Origin: Stieleria bergensis
GTDB lineage: Bacteria > Planctomycetota > Planctomycetia > Pirellulales > Pirellulaceae
Direction of reading: 5' to 3'
Assembly: GCA_007745635.1 (NCBI GenBank)
Contig: CP036272.1
Location: 6,935,566 to 6,999,565, forward strand
DNA length: 64,000 nucleotides
This document shows positions 1 to 10,492 of this stretch, one piece after another. The position numbers and the translations under genes were made by a program. Within the stretch, counting starts at the first letter, position 1. The number at the start of each line of letters is the position of its first letter. Below the pieces are notes generated by a model, which did not search any database, was not told the DNA's origin, and worked only from the letters and a program-made list of their open reading frames with translations.

Positions 1-2672
1 TCGCGATCCGGATAGTGGATCTGAGCACCAAAAAAGTGAGACTCACTCAGCGACGTTTGTTGATCAATGGAGACGCTCTCCAAGGGCAGGTTCGATTCAT
101 CAGCGAGTGAAGTGAATTCAATCCCATGTTTTGTTCGTGCATTGCGTAGCAGCTTGGTGAAGTCGGTGAACTCGGACTTCGCATCGCTACCGGCATCGAG
201 GGCAATCACCAGTCGACAGCGACGCCGCAATAATGGATCAACGCCGAGGTTATCAAAAAAGCCTCCGTCGGCAACGAAGCACAACGACCTGCGTTCTGCG
301 CGCTGTGTCATACTGAGCAACACACGAATGGGAGAAATGGGCAAGTAACGGTTGATCAAGACGCCAAGTGTATTGGAAACCTTGGGCCGAAAACCTGGGT
401 TCTCAATCCATTGGCCAAGCCGGACGTTCAAGACGAGCAATAACAGCATGAGCAGCGGATTGCTGGTCAAGTGCAGAATGCTGGTGGCTGCGCCTGAGAC
501 GGCCATCGCCTCCTCCAGCGAGTACCTGCTATTCATAAAGTCCTTGGTTTTGACGTACTTTGTGCGGGTCGATCCACAGAACCTGTTGGAAAACAGGAAG
601 TAATCAAACGGCTCGGCACGAGAGTTTCGTTTTCGCCGGCCCGGAAAGTACGCCGAACCAGAAATCAGGTGATACGGATAGCCGCGAGAAACGGTGTCCA
701 GTTTGGTCAAGGGGATTTTTAGACGATCGTTGGTTTCGTGGACGATCCAGGCATTGGCCAATCGCCCGGCATACTCCTGATGAATTGACGTTGAATTCAA
801 ATCCACCAGCAACCCCAGTACAAGAAACACGAACCCGGCATAGAACATCACGGAGAGCCGAAAGGTTTGGTCATGAAGTCCGACGACGCCCCAAAAGACG
901 GTTGCCGGAGATCGTAATGCGCCCGGGTAATACAACTCAAGAAGCTGCCGGTTCGTCTTAATCACCTCCTTCAACAACTGCTTATCGTACTCGTTGTTCA
1001 ATGTGAGTTTTCTCTTATCGATCAAACTGGAGAGGGCATCTGCCCGTTTACGAAGCTTTGCAAAACGACTGAGATCGACGGAACTTCGGTTGCTGGGGAG
1101 CTCAACATGCTGGAAGAAACGGGGGTTGATCAAGCAGCAATTTACGTAGTAAAGCATGACAGACTTCTGGCGAGACACTTTGTCGCGGGACCGCATCATC
1201 CGGACCAGATTATTCCGTTCGAATTCACCAGCAAGCCATTGCATGGGAAGCCGGCTCAAGGATCCCCAAGCCGCCAACATTGAGCCAACTTCGCGCTGTC
1301 GTTCATCGACTTCAGCGCTGCTCTGACGTAGCCGACTGAACTGCTCACGAAGAGCCCTGACATGAATCACTTCAGTATCTTCGAGCGACTTATTGCACTT
1401 CGGAATCACCAACGCGTGCTCGAAGGCCTGGTAACGTTCTAGCTTCGACAAGGCGGTTAGAATGTGATTGTCGCCCTCAGTCGGACCTGCTTTCATGGCA
1501 AACTTATTGATGCGTTTGCCGATGAGATCCGAGGGCGGACTGGATAAGACCTGCTCCCACAACGGTGACAGCACACCCCATTTCTTCCATTCACTGATCT
1601 CCTGTTGCTTCAGCAACAAGTGATAACGATCGGAGTTAAATCCCGAAACGTTTTCGCGAGCAGCGAAAACCAGCAATAGAAACGGAACGCCGAGGATCAA
1701 AATCCGAGTGACCGCCCACAAGCCGACACGACCAACAATCCGTTTCGATTTCCCACTCTCAATCAAGACAGAGGGTTTTAGATAAGGCAATAAGGCAACG
1801 CAAATCGCAATACTAACGATGATGACCAGCGGACGGGTCAAGCGTTCTGGGGAAACCTCTTCACTGATGATTCCCATCCAGTGAGCGAAATGCCCTAACG
1901 AGATATCTCCAGTGCCCAGTAACAAAGCAAACCCAGTCATCAAGGTCACGATGGCCGCCAACAGAAATGGCTTCGCGAATGCGCCAGTGGTGTTGCCACC
2001 GCGACGCACAAAACTAAACAGCCACGCCAGCAACCATAGCAAGACGCAGATCACTGTTGGAAAGAAGGCTGCCGTGACGTCCGAGTCGAACCCCAGAGGA
2101 TTAATAAAGAAACGAAAGCTCTCGTAGTTGACCCATTGGTGACAATAAGCGATCAAGTTCGTGGAGAAGATCAACGCACTTGAGATCACACCCAAAATCA
2201 GAACCGAACCCAAAAACGCTCGGTTGAGAAACGAGCCGAGAAACCGCAATTGATTGCCGCCATGCACAATCTGTGAGATCCGATGATTGTCAAAGGGCTG
2301 CTCGGCGGGCTGGAGACTTTGAGGTGCGGACGGCTCCTCATTGACATCAACAGACTGCGACTTGCGCGGAACACCCGGCGGTAGTGTCAGCGAGTAAGAG
2401 CTCAAAAACGCGCCAACATAACCGCCTCCGGAGATCGTCGACATGTAGTCGACGTAAGGCATGATGCCTCTCTTGATCAGTGCCTGAATGAAACCTAAGC
2501 CTAATGCCCCGGAGCGGACGCCGCCGCCAGAGATGGCCAGCCCAACCGTTTCCTGATCATCGCCTGTTTCGTGATCATCATCAAAGGCAATGCGCCGGCG
2601 ACGCTGGATCTCTTTGGACTCTTCTTCAAAGACATGGTGTTCAGAATAGCGATTCTTTAAAACTCGACCCAT
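1..2672 (-). CDS. Patatin-like phospholipase, multi-pass membrane protein (C-terminus beyond window)
   Basis: The reading frame is open from an ATG at 2672 to the window edge, about 890 codons, so the C-terminus is missing. An N-terminal glycine-rich loop (AISGGGVRSGALGLG, about residues 46-60) resembles the patatin oxyanion hole. It is followed by STISGGG with Ser81 as the likely nucleophile. The partner Asp of the Ser-Asp dyad fits ADGGFFDNLG (Asp802). Between them lie several strongly hydrophobic stretches and a charged middle part, so a large membrane-embedded region splits the catalytic core. Patatins hydrolyse acyl esters of membrane lipids; the substrate here is unknown. The frame stays open upstream to a TAG near 2775 without another ATG, and codons there (for example PLFSFHAFSWLL) look coding, so a non-ATG start further upstream is possible. 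Confidence 0.8.
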   Translation of the reverse strand, partial: MGRVLKNRYSEHHVFEEESKEIQRRRRIAFDDDHETGDDQETVGLAISGGGVRSGALGLGFIQALIKRGIMPYVDYMSTISGGGYVGAFLSSYSLTLPPGVPRKSQSVDVNEEPSAPQSLQPAEQPFDNHRISQIVHGGNQLRFLGSFLNRAFLGSVLILGVISSALIFSTNLIAYCHQWVNYESFRFFINPLGFDSDVTAAFFPTVICVLLWLLAWLFSFVRRGGNTTGAFAKPFLLAAIVTLMTGFALLLGTGDISLGHFAHWMGIISEEVSPERLTRPLVIIVSIAICVALLPYLKPSVLIESGKSKRIVGRVGLWAVTRILILGVPFLLLVFAARENVSGFNSDRYHLLLKQQEISEWKKWGVLSPLWEQVLSSPPSDLIGKRINKFAMKAGPTEGDNHILTALSKLERYQAFEHALVIPKCNKSLEDTEVIHVRALREQFSRLRQSSAEVDERQREVGSMLAAWGSLSRLPMQWLAGEFERNNLVRMMRSRDKVSRQKSVMLYYVNCCLINPRFFQHVELPSNRSSVDLSRFAKLRKRADALSSLIDKRKLTLNNEYDKQLLKEVIKTNRQLLELYYPGALRSPATVFWGVVGLHDQTFRLSVMFYAGFVFLVLGLLVDLNSTSIHQEYAGRLANAWIVHETNDRLKIPLTKLDTVSRGYPYHLISGSAYFPGRRKRNSRAEPFDYFLFSNRFCGSTRTKYVKTKDFMNSRYSLEEAMAVSGAATSILHLTSNPLLMLLLLVLNVRLGQWIENPGFRPKVSNTLGVLINRYLPISPIRVLLSMTQRAERRSLCFVADGGFFDNLGVDPLLRRRCRLVIALDAGSDAKSEFTDFTKLLRNARTKHGIEFTSLADESNLPLESVSIDQQTSLSESHFFGAQIHYPDR

Positions 2673-3228
2673 AACGACTTGGTCAGCAATGCGGATGCCC
2701 GAGCGTAGCAGCCAAGAGAATGCATGGAATGAAAACAGCGGCAGGCCAGGGGAGGAGCGCCAACCGCTAGAGGGCTAGTCCAAAGTATCAAATCAGCGTT
2801 TCGATACAAGCCGCTCCCAATGCCGAGCGGTGTTTGTCAACCAGATTGATGCCAGTGAAGCGAGTTAATCGCATCGGAACAATCAGCGTGAGTTGAACGA
2901 ATCCCAGGCTGGCAAACATCGGCAAGACATTCGTCTTGCGGAAAACAAATCGACTGCAGTCTCCCTACTGATTAGATTCGGTCGCATAAACGATGAAACC
3001 ATCGCTCTTGCCCGAAGATCGCCCCTTGATGTTGCGCCACACAACTCGCAGTTGCTGTGTGACTGTGAAAACTACAAGCAGGCCGCGCCAGAGAGTGGAT
3101 GGCGTCTCTTTGAATTAAGTTGACACGTGATCGTTTATCATTCCGCGATTCCCTCGCTTGTGCTGCGGGCCTGTATGCATTGCGCAACATCAAAAAGGAT
3201 CGACGGCAGTTGTTGAACCCGGAACAAG
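2673..3228. other. Intergenic stretch with no supportable gene
   Basis: About 550 bases separate two minus-strand genes. Short open frames exist on both strands but none has a signal peptide, a known motif or a convincing ribosome binding site. The first 100 bases may belong to a longer N-terminus of the patatin-like gene. Confidence 0.5.
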
Positions 3229-4026
3229 TTAAAGCACTCCCAAGATCCAGCCTTCCCGCAGTGCGATCTCGCGCTCCTGATCAGTCAGCGGAACGTTCAA
3301 GTAGTGACCGAGTGTTTGTTGATCAACAAGTCGTCGCAGCCAAGCCGCTAAACAATACGCATCGTGCTGATCAGCACTGCGCCCCTCGCGCGGGTAGCGT
3401 TTGCGTAGCAGTGTCGGATAGCCTTCGCAAATGATTGACTTCTCCTGCGGAGGGTCCCAACCATCAAACGGCCACCAATGGACCTGGTACTGGAACTTTG
3501 CTTTCAGCCAATGCAACCAGGGAATCCCAGCGTGAGTCGATTTGGCAACCGATCCCTGGACGTCAAATTGGAAGACGGACTTTGCTGATCCGGACCATGA
3601 TTCCGTCAAACGAAGCTCACGACTCGATCCGCATCGTTGCTGTACCAAAGACTTCTCGTTCGCACGCAAATCATCAATGGAAACCGTTTCCTCACCGGTG
3701 GCCCAGTGAGCGACAAAGTCCTCTAGAAACTGATTCCAGTCATGGATCTGGTTGCGTTGGAAGTAGTCGATTGGAAACGAGAATCCATGATCGATAGCAA
3801 CGATCATTCGTCGCTCTTCCTGCAAGTGCTCCGCCAGCCACCAGGCGATTTCTTTCCGATTCCAATTGCGTTTTCGATTGTCGCTGGAAGCTGGGGAAGT
3901 GACGATGCGGGGCTCGCTACCTGGTGAGGCTTTGTAGACCTGCAGGGCCGCGGATCGGCTAAGCGGTGTTTTCGCACCCGAATAGTCAATGCCGATGGCT
4001 AACTCAAAATCATCGTGTGCCCGCAT
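3229..4026 (-). CDS. DUF429-like predicted RNase H-fold nuclease
   Basis: The protein has 265 residues when started at the ATG at 4026, where the text changes from low-complexity sequence to MRAHDDFELAIGIDYSGAK. The motif IGIDYSG near the N-terminus, an inner VAIDHGFSFP and a C-terminal DQHDAYCLAAWLRR match the spaced acidic residues of the DUF429/RNase H-like superfamily, thought to act on nucleic acid; the substrate is not known. The frame is open to 4152, but that extension overlaps the DUF2256 gene in another frame and is not believable. The DUF2256 stop lies only four bases before this start, so the two are probably co-translated. It is divergent from the EXO-LIG-HEL-MPE cassette. Confidence 0.7.
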   Translation of the reverse strand: MRAHDDFELAIGIDYSGAKTPLSRSAALQVYKASPGSEPRIVTSPASSDNRKRNWNRKEIAWWLAEHLQEERRMIVAIDHGFSFPIDYFQRNQIHDWNQFLEDFVAHWATGEETVSIDDLRANEKSLVQQRCGSSRELRLTESWSGSAKSVFQFDVQGSVAKSTHAGIPWLHWLKAKFQYQVHWWPFDGWDPPQEKSIICEGYPTLLRKRYPREGRSADQHDAYCLAAWLRRLVDQQTLGHYLNVPLTDQEREIALREGWILGVL

Positions 4027-4030
4027 CAGA

Positions 4031-4201
4031 TCACCCACTGCCGGTCGCTTTTGGCGTTCCTGTGGCTTTTTCACGGCGGCACCGCTGGCTACAGTACTTG
4101 ACCGAATCCCAGCTGCGTTCCCATTTCTTGCGCCAGCTAAACGGTCGCCCACAGACCGCGCAGAGCTTACGGGGCGAATCGGTTTTGTTGTTTTTGGCCA
4201 C
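4031..4201 (-). CDS. DUF2256 zinc-ribbon protein
   Basis: A 56-residue protein starts at a GTG (4201) and ends with TGA at 4031. It carries [20 protein letters not shown] followed by [10 protein letters not shown], the paired cysteines (CxxC ... CxxxC) and the Trp/Arg-rich centre typical of DUF2256. No in-frame ATG exists between the upstream TGA and this GTG, which decides the start. In many marine bacteria DUF2256 genes lie next to photolyase-related genes and TIGR03643 genes; both families occur elsewhere in this window. Its biochemical role is unknown; zinc binding is inferred from the cysteines. It overlaps a longer false frame of the following gene and is easily missed. Confidence 0.85.
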   Translation of the reverse strand: MAKNNKTDSPRKLCAVCGRPFSWRKKWERSWDSVKYCSQRCRREKATGTPKATGSG

Positions 4202-4425
4202 GTGCCGTTTCCAAAATCAGGGGGAGATAGGGAAGTTTAGGACTTCGTCCAGCCGTCGCCGATCATCGCATTCGGAGGACGCAATTTCTGTTACAGAATC
4301 GCCAATTGACCGGAGAACATACTGACGTCGCGTAACGATCCGAAACCTGCGCCCCAAACGATAGATTCTCTCTGCTCACCAGCGCTCGCAGCCAACCTTC
4401 TCTTGCACCTGGAATCACAAATCTG

Positions 4426-5460
4426 ATGAATCCGCCGCTCACGTACACGGACTCCGGATTGTATTGTCCGGCCGGCGATTTCTTCATCGATCCGATCCGT
4501 CCGGTGAAGCGAGCCGTCGTCACGCACGCTCATGCTGATCACGCTCGCCCCGGTTCCGAATCTTACTTAGCTTGCGCCGTTGGCAAACCCCTGCTGAGAA
4601 TGAGATTAGGAAGCGAGAGCGACTTCCACTTCCTGGATTATGGCGAAACCATCAACCTTGGCGGAGTCAACCTAAGCTTGCATCCGGCTGGTCACATGCT
4701 GGGATCCGCTCAGGTTCGATTGGAGCATAAGGGTTACGTTGCCGTTATCACTGGCGACTACAAATTAGGACATGAACCAACTTGCCAGAGCTGGTCACCT
4801 GTTGAGTGCAATCTGTTAATTACCGAGTCGACCTTTGGATTGCCAGTCTTCCGCTGGCCTCCAGAGGAGACCGTTGTCAGGCAAATCAATGATTGGTGGC
4901 GTGATAATCAAGCAAAGGAGATTTGCAGTGTGTTGTATGGCTATGCGATCGGCAAGAGTCAGCGAGTGCTGGCTGCACTTGATGATAGCATCGGATCGAT
5001 CTTTACACACGGGGCCATCGAGAAAGGAGTTCAGGCTTATCGCGACAGCGGCGTTGCGCTTCCCGACACCAAGCATGTCGCGTCAGCGGAATCAAAACAG
5101 GACTTTCGTGGAGCATTGGTACTGGCTGTCCCAAGTGCACACGGCACGACTTGGATGAAACGCTTCGGACAAGTCAGTACAGCCATGGTGAGCGGATGGA
5201 CCATGATCCGCGGCTGGAGACGCCGGCGCTTCATGGACCATGGCTTTGTGATCAGCGATCACGTTGATTGGCCAGCGCTGATGCGGGCGATCAGACTATG
5301 CGATCCCGAAGAGGTATGGGTCGATCACGGCTACAGTGACATCGTCGCGAGGTACTTGAATGACACCGGTCGCAAGGCCCGAGCGGTGGAAAGCAAGATG
5401 TCGAGAATTGAAGAGGATCAACCGCAAAGCTCGCCAGCTGCAAGCGAGGCCTATCAATGA
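4426..5460 (+). CDS. Ligase-associated DNA exonuclease (EXO), metallo-beta-lactamase fold
   Basis: The 344-residue protein shows the metallo-beta-lactamase metal motif HAHADHA (His34, His36, Asp38, His39), a following HPAGHMLGSAQ, GDYK, and a late SDHVDW, the order seen in beta-CASP-like nucleases. It belongs to the ligase-associated exonuclease family (TIGR04122-like). It is the first gene of a four-gene cassette known in other bacteria as exo-lig-hel-mpe, in which the exonuclease processes DNA ends before ligation. Its last four bases overlap the ligase start (ATGA-type overlap), so translation is probably coupled. Cytoplasmic; no signal peptide. Confidence 0.9.
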   Translation: MNPPLTYTDSGLYCPAGDFFIDPIRPVKRAVVTHAHADHARPGSESYLACAVGKPLLRMRLGSESDFHFLDYGETINLGGVNLSLHPAGHMLGSAQVRLEHKGYVAVITGDYKLGHEPTCQSWSPVECNLLITESTFGLPVFRWPPEETVVRQINDWWRDNQAKEICSVLYGYAIGKSQRVLAALDDSIGSIFTHGAIEKGVQAYRDSGVALPDTKHVASAESKQDFRGALVLAVPSAHGTTWMKRFGQVSTAMVSGWTMIRGWRRRRFMDHGFVISDHVDWPALMRAIRLCDPEEVWVDHGYSDIVARYLNDTGRKARAVESKMSRIEEDQPQSSPAASEAYQ

Positions 5461-7076
5461 TTCACTTCGCAGAGCTATACACACGGCTCGATCGGACCAC
5501 AAAGACCAACCAAAAGATCAGTGCTCTGATTCATTACTTCGAAGCCGCTGATCCCGCTGACGCTGCTTGGGCGACGTACTTCCTTTCCGGCAACCGATTG
5601 GGACGCGTGATCGCCACTCAGCTGGTGCGCACATGGGCCGCCGAAGAAGCAGACATCCCCGCCTGGCTGTTTGAAGAGTCGTACCAGACGGTTGGTGATC
5701 TGGCGGAAACCGTTGCATTAGTCGTTCCAGACGGAAACCACCACTACAGCAAATCGCTTGCTGAGTGCGTTTGTGAGGATTTGCTGCCCATGCGAGATCT
5801 TCCGGAAGCGGATCAGCGATCGCGAACGCTACAGATCTGGCGAAACACGACCAAGCAGGTGAGGTTTGTGTTCATGAAACTCCTGACCGGAGGATTTCGC
5901 GTGGGCGTCAGCAAGCGTTTACTCATTCGGGCATTGTCAAAGCACTCCGGGGTCAACACAGAGGTCATCGCTCATCGATTGATGGGAACATGGGAATCAA
6001 CGGCGGAATCGTTTCTGCGACTCGTCGATCCCGATGAAGGTGACTCAGTAGCGAGTCGGCCGTATCCGTTTTGCCTTGCTCACGCGGTTGATAACAAACG
6101 ATCAATCGAACAGCTTGGCGAGCACAATGAATATGCGGCCGAGTGGAAGTGGGATGGCATTCGCGGACAGCTGATCCGCCGCCAGGGCCAAACCTTTCTC
6201 TGGTCGCGTGGCGAGATCCTGATGGAGAATACATGGCCCGAGATTGAAGCGGCAGCGGCAAGTCTACCCGACGGCACCGTCTTAGACGGAGAAATTCTAG
6301 CCGCCGCCACAGTGGGCGACGTCCTTCCCTTTGATCAGCTACAACGTCGCATCGGGAAAAAACGGGTGGGTAAGAAACTGCTCAAGGAAGTCCCCGTCGT
6401 TTTTCATGCGTTTGATCTATTAGAGCGCGAGGGCGAAGACATTCGTCTGGAGCCCTTTGCATCACGCCGGAAAAAGCTAGAAGCATTGCTCCGGAAAGTC
6501 GACCCTCCAAACTTGCGGATCACTCAACTGATGCAACAAACGGCTTGGGATCAGCTGGCAAAGATCCGTGAAACAAGTCGTCAGCATCATGCCGAGGGCC
6601 TGATGTTGAAACGGCTCGATGCGTCGTACTCAGTAGGCCGAGTCACAGGAACTTGGTGGAAATGGAAAGTCGATCCACACACCATCGACGGCGTGTTGAT
6701 CTACGGTCAAAAAGGTCATGGCAGACGAGCGAATCTGTTCTCGGATTACACGTTCGCCGTCTGGGATGGTGACGCCCTGGTACCATTCGCAAAGGCCTAT
6801 AGCGGTTTGAGCGACCAGGAGATTCGTCAAGTCGATCGTTTCATTCGCCAAAACACTTCGGAATCCTTTGGTCCCGTGCGCAGCGTAACGCCAACGCTGG
6901 TCATGGAAATCGCATTCGAAGGCTTGAGAATCAGCAAGCGACACAAATCCGGGGTTGCCACCCGGTTTCCCAGAATTGTGCGATGGAGGCATGACAAGCA
7001 GCCATCCGATGCCAGCTCATTGGCTGAACTGAAGGCGTTGCTGGACAGTCCAACGGAGCCGATCGAACAGCCATGA
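5457..7076 (+). CDS. ATP-dependent DNA ligase (LIG) of the exo-lig-hel-mpe cassette
   Basis: 539 residues. The adenylation motif I is EWKWDGIR with Lys231 as the nucleotide-accepting lysine. Upstream is the helical DNA-binding domain (about 1-200), including KLLTGGFRVGVSKRLL; downstream follow LDGEIL (motif III), EGLMLKR (motif IV) and WWKWK (motif V). The OB-fold part fills about 410-525. The length fits the bacterial ligase family linked to cross-link or cisplatin damage response (TIGR04120-like). Start and stop overlap with both neighbours by four bases, which indicates one transcript and coupled translation. All catalytic motifs are intact. Confidence 0.93.
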   Translation: MIHFAELYTRLDRTTKTNQKISALIHYFEAADPADAAWATYFLSGNRLGRVIATQLVRTWAAEEADIPAWLFEESYQTVGDLAETVALVVPDGNHHYSKSLAECVCEDLLPMRDLPEADQRSRTLQIWRNTTKQVRFVFMKLLTGGFRVGVSKRLLIRALSKHSGVNTEVIAHRLMGTWESTAESFLRLVDPDEGDSVASRPYPFCLAHAVDNKRSIEQLGEHNEYAAEWKWDGIRGQLIRRQGQTFLWSRGEILMENTWPEIEAAAASLPDGTVLDGEILAAATVGDVLPFDQLQRRIGKKRVGKKLLKEVPVVFHAFDLLEREGEDIRLEPFASRRKKLEALLRKVDPPNLRITQLMQQTAWDQLAKIRETSRQHHAEGLMLKRLDASYSVGRVTGTWWKWKVDPHTIDGVLIYGQKGHGRRANLFSDYTFAVWDGDALVPFAKAYSGLSDQEIRQVDRFIRQNTSESFGPVRSVTPTLVMEIAFEGLRISKRHKSGVATRFPRIVRWRHDKQPSDASSLAELKALLDSPTEPIEQP

Positions 7077-9328
7077 TCAACGCCGAAGTCACAACCATCG
7101 CCTCTCCAGATGACTTGGTCAACGAGTACTTTGAAAGCCAACGTTGGCGCGCGTTTCGTTTCCAGCGATCTTGCTGGCGCGCCTACCAACAGGGACAAAG
7201 CGGAATTGTTCACTCCGCTACGGGCACCGGCAAAACACTGGCGGTATGGATGGGTCCACTCATCAAATGGATGCGAGAGAACCCCGACACCGTGCGTTGG
7301 AATCCCAAACGTCCGCCGCCGGTCCGTGTCCTTTGGATCACGCCGCTTCGCGCTCTCGCCGCTGACACCGAGGCCAGCTTACGTGCCCCACTTGATGCGT
7401 TTCAACTGCCATGGCGACTGGAGTCACGAACGGGCGATAGCAAGTCATCGATGAAAGCTCGCCAGCTGAAGCGATTGCCCACCGCCTTAGTCACCACTCC
7501 AGAAAGCTTGTCGCTCTTACTGACACACGAGCAAGTCTTAACGCAACTCGCTGGCTTGGAAGCGGTGATCATTGATGAGTGGCATGAACTGCTGGGATCG
7601 AAACGAGGAGTCCAGACCGAGTTGGCACTGGCACGGTTGAGAAAACTTAATCCGAACCTAAGGTCTTGGGCTCTCTCAGCAACACTCGGCAACATGCAGC
7701 AAGCTGCAGACACGCTGGTTGGCTGCACTCCCAACGAAGCGCCGCGGCTGATTGAGGGCTATCGCAAGAAAAAGCTGAAGTTCGAATCAATCATTCCTGC
7801 AACGATCGAGCGGTTTCCTTGGACCGGACACATCGGGACCAAGATGGCACCACAGGTCGCGCAGCGTCTCAATGAAGTCGATAGTGCGTTAGTCTTTACC
7901 AACACAAGATCACAATCTGAGATCTGGTATCAGGAGCTCTTAAAGCTGCGGCCAGACTGGGCTGGCAGCATCGCACTTCATCACGGGTCCTTGGACGCGG
8001 AGGTACGATCGTGGGCGGAAGAAGGTTTGCGCAATGGCGAATTGAAGGCCGTCGTTTGCACCAGTAGCCTGGACTTGGGAGTTGACTTCACGGCGGTCGA
8101 CTTTGTGGTTCAAGTCGGCAGCCCCAAGGGCTCGGCAAGACTGCTGCAACGCGCTGGACGGAGTGGACATCAACCGGATGCGGTGAGCCGATTAGCGTTT
8201 GTTCCCACCAACGCGATTGAACTCGCAGAACTCGCCGCTGCACAGCAAGCCATCAAAGAGCAAAACCTAGAGTCGTACCGCTTGCTGGACAAGCCGCTCG
8301 ACGTACTCGCCCAGCACGCCATCACGATCGCAATTGGAGGCGGCTTTCGCCCCAGCGAATTGCTGGACGAAGTCCGCAGCGCGTCCACGTACCGCACGTT
8401 GAATGATACTGAGTGGCAATGGATTCTAGCCTTTGTCGAGCATGGCGGCAGTTCCCTTAAAGCCTACCCTGACTTTCAGCGTGTCGAAGTTCAAGACGGC
8501 CGTTACAAGGTGACGAAAAAGCGGGTCATGACCATGCACCGCATGAACATTGGAACCATCGTGTCAGACACGGCCATGGTCGTCAAATACATGTCTGGAA
8601 AGCGACTCGGAATGGTCGAAGAAAGCTTCTTATCCAAGCTGAAAAAGGATTGCGTGTTCGTTTTCGCCGGAAAGCTGGTCTCGCTAGCCCGAGTCCAAGA
8701 CAACGTGGCCTACGTGCGGCGTGCAAAAGGAAAGCCCAACGCTGTACCGAGATGGATGGGCGGCCGCATGCCGCTTTCGGCCGAGCTTGGTGATCAACTG
8801 CGCAGGAAGTTCGACGAAGCCTCGCGGGGTCAGTTCGCCGGCAAAGAGATGAAAGCAATCCGACCCTTGCTGGAGGTCCAAACGCGTTGGAGCGTGATTC
8901 CCAGAATGGATCAGTTACTGATTGAACAACAGAAAAATCGCTCGGGGTGGCAACTGTTTGTTTACTGCTTCGAAGGTCGGCTCGTCCATGAAGGTCTCGC
9001 TGCTGTCGCTGCCTATCGTCTTGCACAAGCCCAAAAGACGACGTTCTCGATTGCCTGCAATGACTATGGCTTCGTCTTGCAATCCACAACTCAGATCGAT
9101 CCGTCAGCGTTGCTTGACGGGAGCGTTTTCTCTTCCGATTCCTTGGTCGAGGACATACATAAAAGCATGAATGCGACCGAGATGGCCAAGCGGCAATTTC
9201 GACAGATCGCTCGAGTCGCAGGGCTCGTTCACCAAGGGCTACCAACCCGTCGAAAAAGTTCTAAACACTTGATGGCCAGCAGCAATCTGTTCTTTTGTCT
9301 TGGTTCAACGGGAATTGGAATTTGCTAA
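7073..9328 (+). pseudogene. Lhr-Core-like DEXH helicase (HEL), truncated by IS insertion
   Basis: The helicase has Walker A SATGTGKT (Lys54), motif II DEWH, motif III SATLGN, and motif VI QRAGRSGHQ, followed by the winged-helix and Lhr-type C-terminal regions. From residue 742 on, the frame reads ten codons of insertion sequence and stops at 9328. The missing end is found at 10881-11144. Codons 1-741 (7073-9295) join exactly in frame with the remnant, giving an 828-residue ancestral protein, a usual length for the family. About 87 residues are lost. The motor domains are intact, so residual activity cannot be excluded; loss of function is an inference. Confidence 0.9.
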
Positions 9329-9332
9329 CCGG
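9296..9332 (+). repeat. Left terminal inverted repeat of the IS
   Basis: The left end reads TGTCTTGG, then a short unmatched part, then GGAATTGGAATTTGC. It mirrors the right end with small gaps. Confidence 0.75.
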
Positions 9333-9530
9333 CGAGTAGTACAGGATGGCGGCTTCCTGCCGTGAAGATCAGGCATCCTGCCCGAAGGTTTTTCGCATTG
9401 TGGAAACATCGAAGGGAAGAGTAGCGACATCGTCTGACACCGCTGCCCTTCGACGTTTCACTTGGCACGGCGCTCGGGTTGGTCCTCACCAGTGCCCTAT
9501 CCTCCGACCAAGTTCTCTCAGTCTCTCACA

Positions 9531-10385
9531 TCAGCTCGCGATTGCAAGTGATGCTTGCTCGCGACGGCGTGAACGAGCTTCTTCAAGCTTGCGATCACGC
9601 TCTGCATGGATCTCGCCGGACAGGCCATTCAAGCAGTCCGCTGGCGTGATGTAACCGATCCCGCTGTGCAAACGCGTCTCGTTGTAATGACACACATAAG
9701 CAGCTATTTGCTTGACCGCTTCGTCACGATCTCGCGGCGGATTGGGACGAATGCACTCCGTCTTCAACGTCCCGTAAAATCGCTCCTGCTTTCCGTTGCT
9801 TTGCGGGTAGTAAGGACTCGTCGTCACATGCGTCAAACCGTTGAAGCGAACGAATGCTTTAAAGTCTTTCGCGATGTACTGCGGACCATTGTCGCTGATG
9901 ATTCGGGGCTTCACACCGGGATGTTTTTCCAGCGCTGCTTGAATCACAATCTCAATATCCACTTCCGTCATCGACTCGCGAAGTTCATGGTGCACGATGT
10001 AACGACTGAAGCCATCGAGTACCGTGATCAAGTAAAAAAACGTTCCACCAACGTTGATGTAAGAAACATCGGTATGCCAATGGCTATGCGGCTTTTTAGG
10101 CTGTTTGAAGCCTGTTCCTTTGAGCGACTTGGTCGCGGATTTGCGGTCCAAACGCCCCGCTGCTTTGAGAACGCGATAAACCGTCGAAGGGCTCACCGCA
10201 ACGATGTCATCGTCAAGCATCATGAAAGTCAATCGGCGATAACCCTCCAGTGGATTCTTGTCATGGAACGCGACAATGGCTTGCCGCTCCCAATCCGCGA
10301 GCCACCAGTCGCGAGGGATCTTTCCGTTGTGGTCATTGACCATTCCGTAGCGTTTCTTCCAGGTGTGGAACTTGTTGGCCGCCAA
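9531..10385 (-). CDS. IS transposase OrfB (DDE integrase domain)
   Basis: This is the catalytic half of the transposase. The DDE residues fit HTDVSYI (first Asp), SDNGPQY (second Asp) and NGKQERFYGTLK (Glu). The listed start is a TTG, but coding continues upstream in the same frame through WGALTGRWVPHDTRDQ up to the slippery site at 10511-10517. The natural product is therefore most likely an OrfA-OrfB fusion made by -1 frameshifting, not a separately started protein. A PHSHW-DV-type integrase core and a C-terminal RLHSGIGYITPAD match IS3-family OrfB proteins. Confidence 0.9.
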   Translation of the reverse strand: MAANKFHTWKKRYGMVNDHNGKIPRDWWLADWERQAIVAFHDKNPLEGYRRLTFMMLDDDIVAVSPSTVYRVLKAAGRLDRKSATKSLKGTGFKQPKKPHSHWHTDVSYINVGGTFFYLITVLDGFSRYIVHHELRESMTEVDIEIVIQAALEKHPGVKPRIISDNGPQYIAKDFKAFVRFNGLTHVTTSPYYPQSNGKQERFYGTLKTECIRPNPPRDRDEAVKQIAAYVCHYNETRLHSGIGYITPADCLNGLSGEIHAERDRKLEEARSRRREQASLAIAS

Positions 10386-10492
10386 GCCAAGCCACAGCAG
10401 CAGTTGCTTTGCAGGCAGCTCAGTTTGTTTCGTCCAATGGTTGATGTAATCGACGATTTGGTCTCGTGTATCGTGAGGAACCCAGCGACCGG

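Noticed and set aside
8583-9245. 220-codon minus-strand frame
   Set aside because: Antisense shadow of the helicase, low-complexity Arg-rich translation.
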